Of a DNA stretch of 64,000 bases, positions 20,123-29,398 are shown one piece after another; the first letter of the stretch is position 1; each line of letters begins with the position of its first letter. The stretch is from positions 190,496 through 254,495 of the forward strand of contig NZ_FNHX01000002.1 of NCBI RefSeq assembly GCF_900103405.1, given 5' to 3'. Both the position numbers and the translations under genes were made by a program. The notes under the pieces are model-generated. The model had not been told where the DNA came from, ran no database searches, and saw only the letters and a program-made list of their open reading frames with translations. The stretch is from Polaromonas sp. JS666 (lineage in GTDB: Bacteria > Pseudomonadota > Gammaproteobacteria > Burkholderiales > Burkholderiaceae_C).

Positions 20123-21673
20123 ATGACCACGATCAAGCAAGCCGACCTCATCGAATCCGTAGCCGCCGCGCTGCAGTACATCAGCTACTACCACCCCACG
20201 GACTACATCGCCCACCTGGCGCGCGCCTACGAGCGCGAGCAAAGCCCGGCGGCCAAGGACGCGATCGCGCAGATCCTGACCAACAGCAAGATGAGCGCCA
20301 CCGGCCAGCGCCCCATCTGCCAGGACACCGGCATCGTCAACGTGTTCCTCAAGATCGGCATGGACGTGCGCTGGGAAGGCTTCAGCGGCAGCATTGACGA
20401 CGCCGTCAACGAAGGCGTGCGCCGCGGCTACAACCACCCCGACAACACACTGCGCGCCTCGGTCGTCGCCGATCCGCAGTTCGAGCGCAAGAACACCAAG
20501 GACAACACGCCGGCCGTGATCTTCACCGAGCTGGTCCCCGGCGACAAGGTCGAGGTCACCGTGGCCGCCAAGGGCGGCGGCAGCGAAAACAAAAGCAAGC
20601 TGGTGATGCTCAACCCCGGCGACTCGGTGGTCGACTGGGTGCTCAAGACCGTGCCCACCATGGGCGCCGGCTGGTGCCCGCCCGGCATGCTGGGCATAGG
20701 CATAGGCGGCACCGCCGAAAAAGCCGTGCTGATGGCCAAGGAAAGCCTGATGGACGACCTGGACATGTACGAACTGCAGGCCAAGTCGTCCTCGGGCGCC
20801 CAGCTGAGCAAGACCGAAGAGCTGCGCCTGGAGCTGTTCGAAAAAGTCAACGCGCTGGGCATAGGCGCGCAAGGCCTTGGGGGCCTGACCACCGTGCTCG
20901 ACATCAAGATCAAGATGTACCCCACGCACGCGGCCAGCAAGCCCGTCGCCATGATCCCCAATTGCGCCGCCACGCGCCACGCACATTTCGTGATGGACGG
21001 CAGCGGCCCGGTCTACCTGGACCCGCCTTCGCTGGACCTGTGGCCCAACGTGAACTGGGCTCCCGACTACAACAAGAGCAAAAAGGTGAACCTCAACACG
21101 CTCACCAGGGAAGAAGTCGCCAGCTGGAAACCCGGCCAGACCCTGCTGCTGAGCGGCAAGATGCTGACCGGCCGCGACGCCGCGCACAAGCGCATCCAGG
21201 GCATGCTGGCCAAGGGCGAGAAGCTGCCGGTCGATTTCACCAACCGCGTCATCTACTACGTCGGCCCGGTCGATCCTGTGCGCGACGAAGCCGTGGGTCC
21301 GGCCGGCCCGACCACCGCCACGCGCATGGACGGCTTCACGGAAATGATGCTGGCTGAAACCGGCCTGATCTCCATGATCGGCAAGTCCGAGCGCGGCCCG
21401 GTCGCCATCGAGGCCATCAAGAAACACAAGAGCGCCTACCTGATGGCCGTGGGCGGCGCCGCCTACCTGGTCAGCAAGGCCATCAAAACCGCCAAGGTCA
21501 TCGGCTTCGCCGACCTGGGCATGGAAGCGATTTACGAATTCGACGTGGTGGACATGCCCGTCACTGTGGCGGTAGATTCGGGCGGCACCAGCGCCCACAT
21601 CACCGGCCCGGCCGAGTGGCAGAAAAAAATCGCCAGCGGGGAATTCAAGAACATTCCCGTCGCGGCGGCGTGA
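20123..21673 (+). CDS. fumA: Fumarate hydratase, class I (4Fe-4S)
   Basis: Oxygen-sensitive iron-sulfur hydro-lyase of 516 residues with fused alpha and beta domains. The three cysteines expected to hold the [4Fe-4S] cluster are Cys66 (PICQDTG), Cys185 (GAGWCPPG) and Cys281 (IPNCAATRH). The beta domain begins near residue 330 and includes [15 protein letters not shown] and [11 protein letters not shown]. The ATG at 20123 has no clear Shine-Dalgarno sequence; the region before it is C-rich. The glutamate racemase gene starts inside its stop codon. The symbol is by class; some authors use fumA/fumB loosely. Confidence 0.95.
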   Translation: MTTIKQADLIESVAAALQYISYYHPTDYIAHLARAYEREQSPAAKDAIAQILTNSKMSATGQRPICQDTGIVNVFLKIGMDVRWEGFSGSIDDAVNEGVRRGYNHPDNTLRASVVADPQFERKNTKDNTPAVIFTELVPGDKVEVTVAAKGGGSENKSKLVMLNPGDSVVDWVLKTVPTMGAGWCPPGMLGIGIGGTAEKAVLMAKESLMDDLDMYELQAKSSSGAQLSKTEELRLELFEKVNALGIGAQGLGGLTTVLDIKIKMYPTHAASKPVAMIPNCAATRHAHFVMDGSGPVYLDPPSLDLWPNVNWAPDYNKSKKVNLNTLTREEVASWKPGQTLLLSGKMLTGRDAAHKRIQGMLAKGEKLPVDFTNRVIYYVGPVDPVRDEAVGPAGPTTATRMDGFTEMMLAETGLISMIGKSERGPVAIEAIKKHKSAYLMAVGGAAYLVSKAIKTAKVIGFADLGMEAIYEFDVVDMPVTVAVDSGGTSAHITGPAEWQKKIASGEFKNIPVAAA

Positions 21674-22467
21674 GCGAAAGCCAGACCGGCGCCGCCCGGC
21701 CGGTCGGCGTGTTCGACAGCGGCGTGGGCGGCCTGAGCATCCTCAAGGCGCTGCGGGAACAACTGCCCGCCGAGTCTTTCATCTACCTGGCCGACGCGGG
21801 TTTCGCGCCCTATGGCGAGCGCGGCGACGCCTTTGTCATAGAGCGCACGCGCGCCGTCGTGCGCCAATTGCGCGACGAACATGCGATCAAGGCGCTGGTG
21901 ATCGCCTGCAACACAGCGACGGCGGCCGCCGGCCATCTTGTGCGCACCGAGCACCCGGACCTGCCGCTGGTCGGCGTGGAGCCGGCGCTCAAGCCGGCCG
22001 CCGCCTTGAGCAGGACAGGCCGCATAGGCGTGATGGCGACACGCGGCACCGTGACCAGCACCAAGCTGCGCACCCTGCACGAGTCATTAAAAGGCCAGGC
22101 CGAGTTCATCCTGCAGCCCTGCGACGGGCTGGCCGATGCGATACAGAACCATGACCTTGCGCGGATCCGCGTGCTGTGCGAGCAATACACGCGGGCGATG
22201 GGGCCTTTCGGCAACCAGGCCGGCCAGATAGATACTCTGGTGCTGGGCTGCACGCACTACGCCTTCGCGTGGGACACGCTGCAGGCGCTGGTGGGAGCCG
22301 ATGTGCGGCTGGTGGAAACCGGCGAGCCTGTCGCACGGCAGGCCCGCCGTTTGCTGCAGGCCGCCGGGCAGTTGCGGCCGGGCGATTTGCCCGGCCACAC
22401 CACCTTGCTGACGACAGGCGCGCAAGAGGCGCTGCAGGCGGCCGCACAACGCTGGCTGGGCCTGTAG
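21670..22467 (+). CDS. murI: Glutamate racemase
   Basis: Makes D-glutamate for peptidoglycan. 265 residues starting at a GTG (21670) that overlaps the fumarase stop (GTGA, 4 bp). Family motifs are VGVFDSGVGGLSI at the N-terminus, FIYLADAGFAPYG, the first catalytic cysteine in ACNTATAAA (about residue 80) and the second in LGCTHYAF (about residue 195). The overlap implies translational coupling with the class I fumarase. A longer frame opens at 21616 inside the fumarase gene but lacks family residues. Confidence 0.94.
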   Translation: MSESQTGAARPVGVFDSGVGGLSILKALREQLPAESFIYLADAGFAPYGERGDAFVIERTRAVVRQLRDEHAIKALVIACNTATAAAGHLVRTEHPDLPLVGVEPALKPAAALSRTGRIGVMATRGTVTSTKLRTLHESLKGQAEFILQPCDGLADAIQNHDLARIRVLCEQYTRAMGPFGNQAGQIDTLVLGCTHYAFAWDTLQALVGADVRLVETGEPVARQARRLLQAAGQLRPGDLPGHTTLLTTGAQEALQAAAQRWLGL

Positions 22468-22488
22468 CGCTGTCGCGCCGGGTGCCGC

Positions 22489-23478
22489 TTATTGCGGCTT
22501 GAGGCCCACGTTGCGGGCCAGGGTGCGCCAGCGCTCGGACTCTGAGCGCAGGAAGCTACGCAGCTGGTCGCGCGAAGTACCCTTCATTTCAACACCCAGG
22601 GCGGACATCTTCTCCACCACCTTCAAGTCCGACATCGCGGACAGCAGTTCCAGGCGAAGCCGTTCGGTGACTTCCAGCGGCGTGGTCGCCGGGGCCACCA
22701 ACGCCCACCACTGGGCGACGTCCATGTTTTTCAGGCCGAGTTCCGTCATCGTCGGCAGGGAGCGCAGGATGGGAACATCGGAGCGTTTGCGGCCCGTGAC
22801 GGCCAACGCCTTGACCTTGCCCGAAGCCATCAGGCTGGAGCCGGTCGCCAGCGTGGCGAAGTAAGAGGACACCTGGCCGGCAGCCAGGTCCACCATGGCC
22901 GGCGCGCCGCCGCGGTAAGGCACCATGTTGAACTTGACTTTGGTCTCCTGGGAAAACAGCTCACCCACCAGGTGGCTGATGGAGCCCGTGCCGCTGTTCG
23001 CCATGGCGGACGGCCCACCCTTGGGATTGGAAACGGATTTCAGGAAGCTCTTGAAGTCGGTGACGTCGGGGCCGGTGAACAGCACCATGGGCGAGGTGCC
23101 CACCAGCGTGACCGGCGTGAAGTCGCGCAGGATGTCGTAGGGTAGGTTGGCGACAACCGCGGGCGCGTAGACATGGGACAGCTCAATGATCGCCAGCGTA
23201 TAGCCGTCGGGCGCCGACTTGGCGGCCTGGTCCATGCCGACGTGGCCCGCGCCGCCCGGCTTGTTGTCCACAACCACGGGCTGCTTCAAGCCCTCACTCA
23301 GGCGCTGCGCCAGCACGCGGGTAATGGCATCGGTGCTGCCGCCGGCAGCCCAGGGAACGATGATCTTGATGGGTTTGTCGGGATAGGCAGCCCACGCGGG
23401 TGCGGCGCCAAGCGCCAGGGTGGCCGCGGAACCAGCAAGCAGCGTGCGCCGCTTGATGGGGAATTTTGAAACAGACAT
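22489..23478 (-). CDS. Bug/TctC-type periplasmic solute receptor
   Basis: 329-residue extracytoplasmic receptor with a twin-arginine-like leader (IKRRTLLAGSAATLALG) ending near PAWAA. The mature N-terminus YPDKPIKIIVPWAAGGSTDAITR and the VVDNKPGGAGHVG and PDGYTLAII segments identify the family. No TctAB genes are adjacent. The gene lies downstream of, and on the same strand as, a LysR regulator that is itself divergent from the sulfur locus, so the ligand may be an organosulfur acid (inference); amides, carboxylates and nicotinate are known ligands of other Bug proteins. Confidence 0.88.
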   Translation of the reverse strand: MSVSKFPIKRRTLLAGSAATLALGAAPAWAAYPDKPIKIIVPWAAGGSTDAITRVLAQRLSEGLKQPVVVDNKPGGAGHVGMDQAAKSAPDGYTLAIIELSHVYAPAVVANLPYDILRDFTPVTLVGTSPMVLFTGPDVTDFKSFLKSVSNPKGGPSAMANSGTGSISHLVGELFSQETKVKFNMVPYRGGAPAMVDLAAGQVSSYFATLATGSSLMASGKVKALAVTGRKRSDVPILRSLPTMTELGLKNMDVAQWWALVAPATTPLEVTERLRLELLSAMSDLKVVEKMSALGVEMKGTSRDQLRSFLRSESERWRTLARNVGLKPQ

Positions 23479-23734
23479 TAACTCTCACTCCTTGCATGTG
23501 TTCTCATACGCCCGATAACTCCGATCCATGCCGTGAGTCATCCGCGTCCGGCAAGGGTACACCGTGCCGATGCAAGCGCCGCATCCCTTCGCGAGTTTGG
23601 CCTCTTCATGTGGCTTGCGTCCAACAATTTGTTACGGCCTCATGGTTACTAGAACCACGACCACCATGGATTTGCGCACGCGCTCTTGCGCAAGTAAGTA
23701 GAAAGTAGAACGTCGGCAATTCGCCGGCAATGCA
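23479..23734. other. Intergenic region between LysR regulator and Bug receptor
   Basis: 256 bp without a supported gene. It contains a perfect inverted repeat TTGCGCA-N8-TGCGCAA (23672-23678 and 23687-23693), 40 bp past the LysR stop on the minus strand, with no T tract. Confidence 0.4.
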
Positions 23735-24646
23735 CTAGTCACCCGGCATCGACCCTGCCCTGCCCGCAGGCGAGACCGGGTCAGCCGCGCTGCGGATCAA
23801 ACCGAGGTTGGCCTTGAGCATGTCGAAGACTTTGCGCGTGACCGGGTTGATGACGTTCCTGCGGATGAACAGGTAATAGTCGAGGTCGGGCAGCCGCGGC
23901 AGTCCGTCGTTTTCACCAAGCACACGCAGCTCGGGTCCCGCCGTTTCAATGCCGCGCGCGGTCACGCCCAGGCCGGCGCGCAGCGCGGCCTTGATGCCGA
24001 TCAGGCTGGAAGCCGTGTAGTTGGGCGACCATGCGATGCCGGCCGCATCGAGCGCCTCGCGCGCCAGCCGGTGATACACGCTGGGCCCTTCCACGAGGAT
24101 CAAGGGCACCGGCTTGGAGCGGTCGTGCACATAGTTGGCCGAACACAGCCACACCGTGGGCGAGGTGCGCAGCACCACGCCGTCCAGCCCCGGGTCGTTG
24201 CGGTTGGAAATACTCATGTCGATCTCGCCGCGCTTGAGCGACTCCATCAGGAAGGGGCTGCGCCCCACGTGGATGTCGAGCTGCAGCAGCGGCGAGACGC
24301 GCGCCACCTGCGCCAGCAGCGTCGGCAGCAAGTTGTCGGCCACATCGTGCGGCGCGCCTATGCGCAGCACGCCCTCCAGGCTGCCCTGCTGCAGGCTGCG
24401 CAGCGCGTCGTCGTTGATGGCCAGCAAGTGGCGCGCGTACTCGAGCAGCTTCTGCCCATGCGGCGTCAGCCGCTTGCTGCGCCCCTGTTTTTCAAACAGC
24501 GCGTGGCCGATCTGGTCTTCCAGGCGCTGCATCTGCTGCGTCACCGCCGACTGCGTCTTGCCCAGCTGCACGGCGGCGCCGGCAAAGCTGTCCTGCTCGT
24601 CAATGGCGACCAGGGACCTCAACAATTCCAGGTCAAGGGTTTTCAT
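23735..24646 (-). CDS. LysR-family regulator divergent from the sulfur locus
   Basis: 303-residue transcription factor. Residues 1-65 form the winged helix-turn-helix, with [39 protein letters not shown]. The effector domain (about 90-295) has the usual two-lobe pattern. It is divergent from the thiol dioxygenase gene. A T-N11-A palindrome at 24676-24690 sits about 64 bp before the predicted transcription start of that gene, a standard LysR position. The effector is likely a pathway substrate or intermediate; unknown. Confidence 0.88.
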   Translation of the reverse strand: MKTLDLELLRSLVAIDEQDSFAGAAVQLGKTQSAVTQQMQRLEDQIGHALFEKQGRSKRLTPHGQKLLEYARHLLAINDDALRSLQQGSLEGVLRIGAPHDVADNLLPTLLAQVARVSPLLQLDIHVGRSPFLMESLKRGEIDMSISNRNDPGLDGVVLRTSPTVWLCSANYVHDRSKPVPLILVEGPSVYHRLAREALDAAGIAWSPNYTASSLIGIKAALRAGLGVTARGIETAGPELRVLGENDGLPRLPDLDYYLFIRRNVINPVTRKVFDMLKANLGLIRSAADPVSPAGRAGSMPGD

Positions 24647-24675
24647 GCGAGGACCCTCCTCGGGGCTGTCTTCAT

Positions 24676-24690
24676 ATTACGAATGCTAAT
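24676..24690. promoter_or_regulatory. Candidate LysR binding site (T-N11-A)
   Basis: ATTACGAATGCTAAT has inverted ATTA/TAAT ends and the T-N11-A LysR signature. It is centred near -64 relative to the expected start of the dioxygenase transcript. Confidence 0.55.
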
Positions 24691-24711
24691 GCGTTTATCT
24701 CTATTTCTGAG

Positions 24712-24740
24712 TTGTTTGAAAAATATGACTTGACTATATT
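24712..24740 (+). promoter_or_regulatory. Probable sigma-70 promoter of the sulfur operon
   Basis: TTGTTT (24712-24717), a 17-bp spacer and TATATT (24735-24740) in an unusually AT-rich stretch, 38 bp upstream of the ATG. Confidence 0.6.
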
Positions 24741-24777
24741 AGGCCCTTCAAACCGGAATTTCACCCAGGAAACGCCT

Positions 24778-25368
24778 ATGAACACCGCAAAAGCAGAGCG
24801 CAGCCAGGCCGTTGGCGCCGCCATTCAAAACATTAAACTTATTGTTGGAAGCGGCGAAGCCAACCGCCAGTCCCTGGCCAAGGTGCTGGCGGTGCTGAAC
24901 CAGCTGGCCGACCGCAGGGAACTCTGGAGCGAGGCCGAGTTCAACGCCCCTGTCAGTCCCGAACTGCAGGCGCGCTACCTGATCGCCGAAGACGCCGACC
25001 AGAGCTTTGCGCTTTACCTCAATGTGATGCGCCCCGGCAAGCGCATCGTGCCGCACAACCACACGACCTGGGCCTGCATCAGCGCCGTGGAAGGCACGGA
25101 ACTCAACCGCGTGTACGAACGCCAGGACGACGGCTCGATGCCGGGCAAGGCCCAGCTCAAGGAAGTCAGCTCCGTCGTGGTCGAACCCGGCACGGGCATC
25201 GCGCTGCTGCCGGAGGACATCCACTCGGTGGAAATTCCCGCGGGCCAGGTGATACGCCACCTGCACATGTACGGCCGCGCACTCGAGACCCTGACCTCGC
25301 GCACCAGCTACGACCTGGAAAAAGGCACCTACGAAACCATGGGCATAGGCGTGCAGACCCGCCGCTGA
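24778..25368 (+). CDS. Cysteine dioxygenase-family thiol dioxygenase (cupin)
   Basis: Non-haem iron enzyme of 196 residues expected to oxidise a thiol to its sulfinate with O2. The cupin metal triad is visible as His93 and His95 (VPHNHTTW) and His149 (PEDIHSVE). After the first motif, [10 protein letters not shown] corresponds to the conserved Glu-containing strand. Bacterial members act on cysteine, 3-mercaptopropionate or related thiols; sequence alone does not say which. The ATG at 24778 follows AGGAA. It is the first gene of a plus-strand run of rhodanese, Bug receptor, C-S lyase and YeiH exporter, pointing to sulfur-compound breakdown. Confidence 0.82.
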   Translation: MNTAKAERSQAVGAAIQNIKLIVGSGEANRQSLAKVLAVLNQLADRRELWSEAEFNAPVSPELQARYLIAEDADQSFALYLNVMRPGKRIVPHNHTTWACISAVEGTELNRVYERQDDGSMPGKAQLKEVSSVVVEPGTGIALLPEDIHSVEIPAGQVIRHLHMYGRALETLTSRTSYDLEKGTYETMGIGVQTRR

Positions 25369-25424
25369 GCACCCGCGCCTCCTTTCCCCTCCCCGAATCT
25401 CTCGAACCCACACGCATCTATTCC

Positions 25425-27011
25425 ATGACACGTTTTGTAGACGCGGCCACGCTCAAAGCCTGGCTGCACGACGGCGAAGAAATCGCCTTGTTCGATGTGC
25501 GCGAGCACGGCCAGTACGGCCAGTCGCATCTGTTTTACGGCATCACCCTGCCCTACAGCCGCCTCGAGCTGGACGCGCCGCGCCTGGCGCCGCGCAAAGC
25601 TGTGCGGCTGGTGGTCTATGACGACGACGGCAAGGGCGCCGCACCCCTGGCCGCGCGCCGCCTGGCCGCGATCGGCTACAGCGATGTGCAGGTGCTGCAA
25701 GGCGGCACCGCCGGCTGGCAGGCGGCCGGCTTTGCGCTGTTCGCGGGTGTCAACGTGCCGTCCAAGACTTTCGGCGAACTGGCCGAGCAGGTCTACCACA
25801 CGCCCCGGGTCAGCGCGACCGAACTGGCGGCGATGATAGAGCGCAAGGACGACGTCGTGGTGCTGGACGGGCGGCCGTTCTCGGAGTTCCGCAAGATGAA
25901 CATACCGACGGCGATCAGCTGCCCCAACGGCGAGCTGGCCCTGCGCATACGCGACCTGGTGCCCAGCGAGAGCACCCACATCGTGATCAACTGCGCGGGC
26001 CGCACGCGCAGCATCATAGGCGCGCAGACGCTGATCAACCTGGGGGTGCGCAACCCCGTGTCGGCACTCGAAAACGGCACCCAGGGCTGGTACCTGGCCG
26101 ACCTCAAGCTCGAGCACGGCGGTACGCGCCGCTACCCCGAATCGGCGCAACCGCAGGGGACCGCCGACATGCGCGCGGCAGCCCAGGCGTTGGCAAAGCG
26201 CTTCAACGTGCCCGTCGTCGACGCGCAAACGGTTCGCAGCTGGGCCGGCGACGCGCAGCGCACGCTGTTTTTGTGCGACGTCCGCAGCCCCGAGGAATTC
26301 GCGCAGGGCAGCCTGCCCGGCGCGCAGCACACGCCGGGCGGCCAGCTGATCCAGGCCACCGACCAGTATGTGGGCGTGCGCAAGGCCCGCCTGGTGCTGT
26401 TCGACACCGACGGCATGCGCGCGCTCACGGTGGCAAGCTGGCTGCGCCAGCTGGGCCACGATGCCAGCGTGCTGGGCCAGGGCCTGGCCAGCGGCCTGGC
26501 CCTGCCCGCCGCGGCGCCCGTGGGCCTGCCCGCGCTGCCCGCCACCAGCGCGCAGGCGCTGAAGGACGGCCTGGCCGACGGCAGCGTCTGCGCCGTGGAC
26601 CTGCGCCCCAGCATGCAGTTCCGCCAGAAACACATCGCGGGCACACGCTGGTCCATACGGCCGCGCCTGGCGCAGACCCTGGCCGGCGAGCACCGCCCGG
26701 TGGTGCTGATTGCCGATGAGCCCGCGGTGGCGGCCTGCGCGGCGGTGGACCTGCAGGCACTGGGCCTGAAGCCCAGCCTGCTCGCAGGCGGCCTGGACGG
26801 CTGGCGCGCCGCCGGCCTGCCGCTGCAGGCCTCTGAAAACATCCCGGCCGACAGCGACTGCATCGACTACCTGTTCTTCGTGCACGACCGGCACGACGGC
26901 AACAAGGAGGCGGCCCGCCAGTACCTGGCCTGGGAAGTCAACCTGATCGGGCAGTTGGACGCGCAGGAACTCAAGGCCTTTCATCTGCCCGAAGCCGCCG
27001 CCCACGCCTGA
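25425..27011 (+). CDS. Four-domain rhodanese-like protein with one catalytic cysteine
   Basis: Cytoplasmic protein of 528 residues made of four rhodanese folds: about 1-105, 125-225, 260-365 and 370-470, then a 55-residue tail. Only domain 2 has an active-site cysteine (Cys190 in NCAGRTR). The matching positions of domains 1, 3 and 4 are acidic or small (YDDDGK, FDTDGM, ADEPAV), so these are catalytically dead folds. Rhodaneses move sulfane sulfur between thiols. The gene is 56 bp after the thiol dioxygenase, with no clear Shine-Dalgarno sequence. A persulfide-handling or sulfur-relay role is inferred; the inactive domains may bind partners or give shape. Confidence 0.85.
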   Translation: MTRFVDAATLKAWLHDGEEIALFDVREHGQYGQSHLFYGITLPYSRLELDAPRLAPRKAVRLVVYDDDGKGAAPLAARRLAAIGYSDVQVLQGGTAGWQAAGFALFAGVNVPSKTFGELAEQVYHTPRVSATELAAMIERKDDVVVLDGRPFSEFRKMNIPTAISCPNGELALRIRDLVPSESTHIVINCAGRTRSIIGAQTLINLGVRNPVSALENGTQGWYLADLKLEHGGTRRYPESAQPQGTADMRAAAQALAKRFNVPVVDAQTVRSWAGDAQRTLFLCDVRSPEEFAQGSLPGAQHTPGGQLIQATDQYVGVRKARLVLFDTDGMRALTVASWLRQLGHDASVLGQGLASGLALPAAAPVGLPALPATSAQALKDGLADGSVCAVDLRPSMQFRQKHIAGTRWSIRPRLAQTLAGEHRPVVLIADEPAVAACAAVDLQALGLKPSLLAGGLDGWRAAGLPLQASENIPADSDCIDYLFFVHDRHDGNKEAARQYLAWEVNLIGQLDAQELKAFHLPEAAAHA

Positions 27012-27076
27012 GTTCGCCGACCCGGCGCCCTCGCTCTTCTTTTTTCATTTTTGCTTCCATCCATTCAGGAGCCCTC

Positions 27077-28072
27077 ATGCTTGCCCAGCTGAAATTCACC
27101 GCCGCCTCGCTTTGCTGCGCCCTGCTCGCCGTGCACGGCGCCGCATCCGCACAGCCCATGCCCCAGATCGGCGGCTTCCCCAACCAGGCCATCAAATTCG
27201 TCTCGCCCTTCCCGGCCGGCGGCGGCAATGACGCCACGACGCGTTTTGTCACCACCCGCCTGTCCGACATCACCGGCCAGAGCGCCATCGTCGACAACCG
27301 CGGCGGCGCCGGCGGCAACATTGGCGCCAAGGCCGTGGCCGACGCCAAGCCCGACGGCTACACCGTGCTCACGGGCCAGGTCTCGCTGATGGCCGTCAAC
27401 CCGACGCTGTACGCCTCGCCGGGCTTCGATCCGCTGAAGAACTTCCTGCCCATCACCCAGATCAACGCCGCGCCGCTGGTGCTGGTGGTGCCCAGCAATT
27501 CGCCCCTGAAAAGCTTTGCCGACCTGGCCGCGCAAACCAAGGCCCCCGGCGGACGCGTCACCTATGCCACGCCCGGCAACGGCACGCTCTCGCACCTGGT
27601 CGGCGTGGTGCTGGAAAAGGACAGTGGCATCGGCATGACCCACGTGCCCTACAAGGGCGCGGCGCCCGCCATCACCGACCTGCTGGGCGGCCAGGTGGAC
27701 GTGCTCATCACCTCCACCGCCTCGGTGTCCAGCTTCATCCAGAACGGCAAGATGCGCGCCCTGGCCGTCACCAGCCCGCGCCGCATCGGCGTGTTCACCA
27801 AGGTCCCGACGCTGGAAGAGCTGGGCTACAAGAACACCACCTTTGAAGACTGGTACGGTTTCTTCGCGCCGGCCGGCACGCCCCCTGAGCGCGTGGCCTA
27901 CCTGCACGACAGCATCGTGCGCGCCCTGAAGACGCCGGAAGTCAGCAAGCTGATCACCGAGGGCGGCAGCGAAGTGGTCGGCAACACCTCTGCAGCCTTC
28001 GCCGCGCAGCTCAAGACCGACATCGCCCGCTGGTCGCGCGTCGTCAAACTCTCGGGCGCCAAGCTAGACTGA
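27077..28072 (+). CDS. Bug/TctC-type periplasmic receptor in the sulfur operon
   Basis: 331-residue extracytoplasmic receptor. Unlike the other Bug proteins here it has an ordinary Sec signal without twin arginine (residues 1-25, ending ASA). The mature part shows FPNQAIKFVSPFPAGGGNDATTR, VDNRGGAGGNIGAKAVADAKPDGYTV and MTHVPYKGAAPAITDLLGGQVDV. The ATG follows AGGAG. It lies between the rhodanese and the C-S lyase, only 27 bp before the latter, so its ligand is probably the substrate of that lyase (inference). No TctAB genes are nearby. Confidence 0.9.
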   Translation: MLAQLKFTAASLCCALLAVHGAASAQPMPQIGGFPNQAIKFVSPFPAGGGNDATTRFVTTRLSDITGQSAIVDNRGGAGGNIGAKAVADAKPDGYTVLTGQVSLMAVNPTLYASPGFDPLKNFLPITQINAAPLVLVVPSNSPLKSFADLAAQTKAPGGRVTYATPGNGTLSHLVGVVLEKDSGIGMTHVPYKGAAPAITDLLGGQVDVLITSTASVSSFIQNGKMRALAVTSPRRIGVFTKVPTLEELGYKNTTFEDWYGFFAPAGTPPERVAYLHDSIVRALKTPEVSKLITEGGSEVVGNTSAAFAAQLKTDIARWSRVVKLSGAKLD

Positions 28073-28099
28073 TCGCTCATTCACCAAGGCTTCCCCGAC

Positions 28100-29305
28100 A
28101 TGAATAAAAAATCGCCGCCGGCCGACTTGCCCAGCCCGTCCGCCCTGACCCGCCTGGTCCATGCCGGCAAGCAGCCGGCCTATGAGGGCGGGCGGCCGGT
28201 CAACCCGCCGGTGGTGCGCGCCAGCACCGTGCTGTTCGACAGCACGGCGCACCAGCGCGAGATGCGCCAGCGGCGCGGCGAGGAGCGCGTGTTCACCTAC
28301 GGGGCCCGCGGCAACCCGACCAACTACGCGCTGGAAGACATGGTCAGCGAACTTGAAGGCGCTTATCGTACGCGGCTGTTCCCCACGGGCCTGGCCGCCA
28401 TCGCCATGACGCTGCTGGCCTACCTCAAGCCCGGCGACCATGTGCTGATGTCGGACGGCGTCTATGAGCCGGCGCGCAAGCTGGTGGAGTCCTTCCTCAC
28501 GCCCTACAACATCCGCTGCACTTTTTTTGCGGCCGACGGCAGCGACGTGGAGGAAAAAATCGAGCCGGGCACACGCATGGTGTACACCGAGTGCCCGGGC
28601 TCGCTGGTCTATGAGATGTGCGACCTGCCGCGCCTGGCCGCCATCGCCCATGCGCGGGGCGCGCTGCTGGTGGCCGACAACACCTGGGGATCCGGCTACC
28701 AGTACCGGCCGCTGGCACTGGGCGCCGACGTGTCGGTCATGGCCGCGACCAAATACCTGTCGGGCCATTCCGACGTGATGATGGGCACCGTCGCCACCAC
28801 GCAAGCCGCCTGGCAGGCGCTCAATGAGCGCAGCGACGCCTTCGGCATGACGGTGAGCCCCGACGACGCCTTCCTGGTGCTGCGCGGCACGCGCAGCATG
28901 GCCGCGCGCCTGGCCGTGCATGAAAGCGGCGCGCTGAAGGTGGCGGCCTGGCTGCAGGCGCGCAGCGAAGTGGCGAGCGTGTTCTGCCCGGCCCTGCCAA
29001 GCCACCCGGGCCACGCCATCTGGCAACGCGACTGCAAGGGCACCAACGGCCTGCTGTCTTTCGAGTTGCGGCAGGGCTTCGATCAGGCCGCCGCCGAGCG
29101 CCTGATCGACGGCCTGCGGCTGTTCGGCCTGGGCGCGTCCTGGGGCGGCTATGAAAGCCTGGTCACGCTGGCCAACCTGCGCAACGCCCGCAGCGTGACC
29201 GACTGGTCGGGCCGCGGCCAGATCATCCGCCTGCACATCGGGCTCGAGGACCCGGCCGACCTGCTGGCCGATTTGCAGCAGGGCTTTGCCGCGCTGCAAG
29301 CCTGA
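28100..29305 (+). CDS. metC: PLP-dependent transsulfuration-family C-S lyase (cystathionine beta-lyase-like)
   Basis: 401-residue member of the Cys/Met metabolism PLP enzyme family. The cofactor lysine is Lys218 (AATKYLSGHSD), the pyridine-nitrogen aspartate is Asp193 (VADNTWG), and YGARGNPTNYALEDMVSELEG carries the phosphate-binding Tyr/Arg region. The pattern is closest to cystathionine beta-lyase (MetC-like), which cleaves C-S bonds to give pyruvate, ammonia and a thiol. In this operon, with thiol dioxygenase, rhodanese and a sulfate-type exporter, a catabolic role on cystine, S-alkylcysteine or a related compound seems more likely than methionine synthesis. The symbol is therefore tentative. 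Confidence 0.82.
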   Translation: MNKKSPPADLPSPSALTRLVHAGKQPAYEGGRPVNPPVVRASTVLFDSTAHQREMRQRRGEERVFTYGARGNPTNYALEDMVSELEGAYRTRLFPTGLAAIAMTLLAYLKPGDHVLMSDGVYEPARKLVESFLTPYNIRCTFFAADGSDVEEKIEPGTRMVYTECPGSLVYEMCDLPRLAAIAHARGALLVADNTWGSGYQYRPLALGADVSVMAATKYLSGHSDVMMGTVATTQAAWQALNERSDAFGMTVSPDDAFLVLRGTRSMAARLAVHESGALKVAAWLQARSEVASVFCPALPSHPGHAIWQRDCKGTNGLLSFELRQGFDQAAAERLIDGLRLFGLGASWGGYESLVTLANLRNARSVTDWSGRGQIIRLHIGLEDPADLLADLQQGFAALQA

Positions 29306-29398
29306 GCCCCGGGGGCCCTCCGAGCCCCCTGTTCCATGTCTTTCGCGCCTTCCGGGCGCCTCTTCCCTTCGTTTCTTTTCCACGAGGTTTGCACGACC

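Noticed and set aside
23672..23693. TTGCGCA inverted repeat as terminator of the LysR gene
   Set aside because: No T tract and an 8-nt loop; not convincing as an intrinsic terminator, so only mentioned within the spacer.
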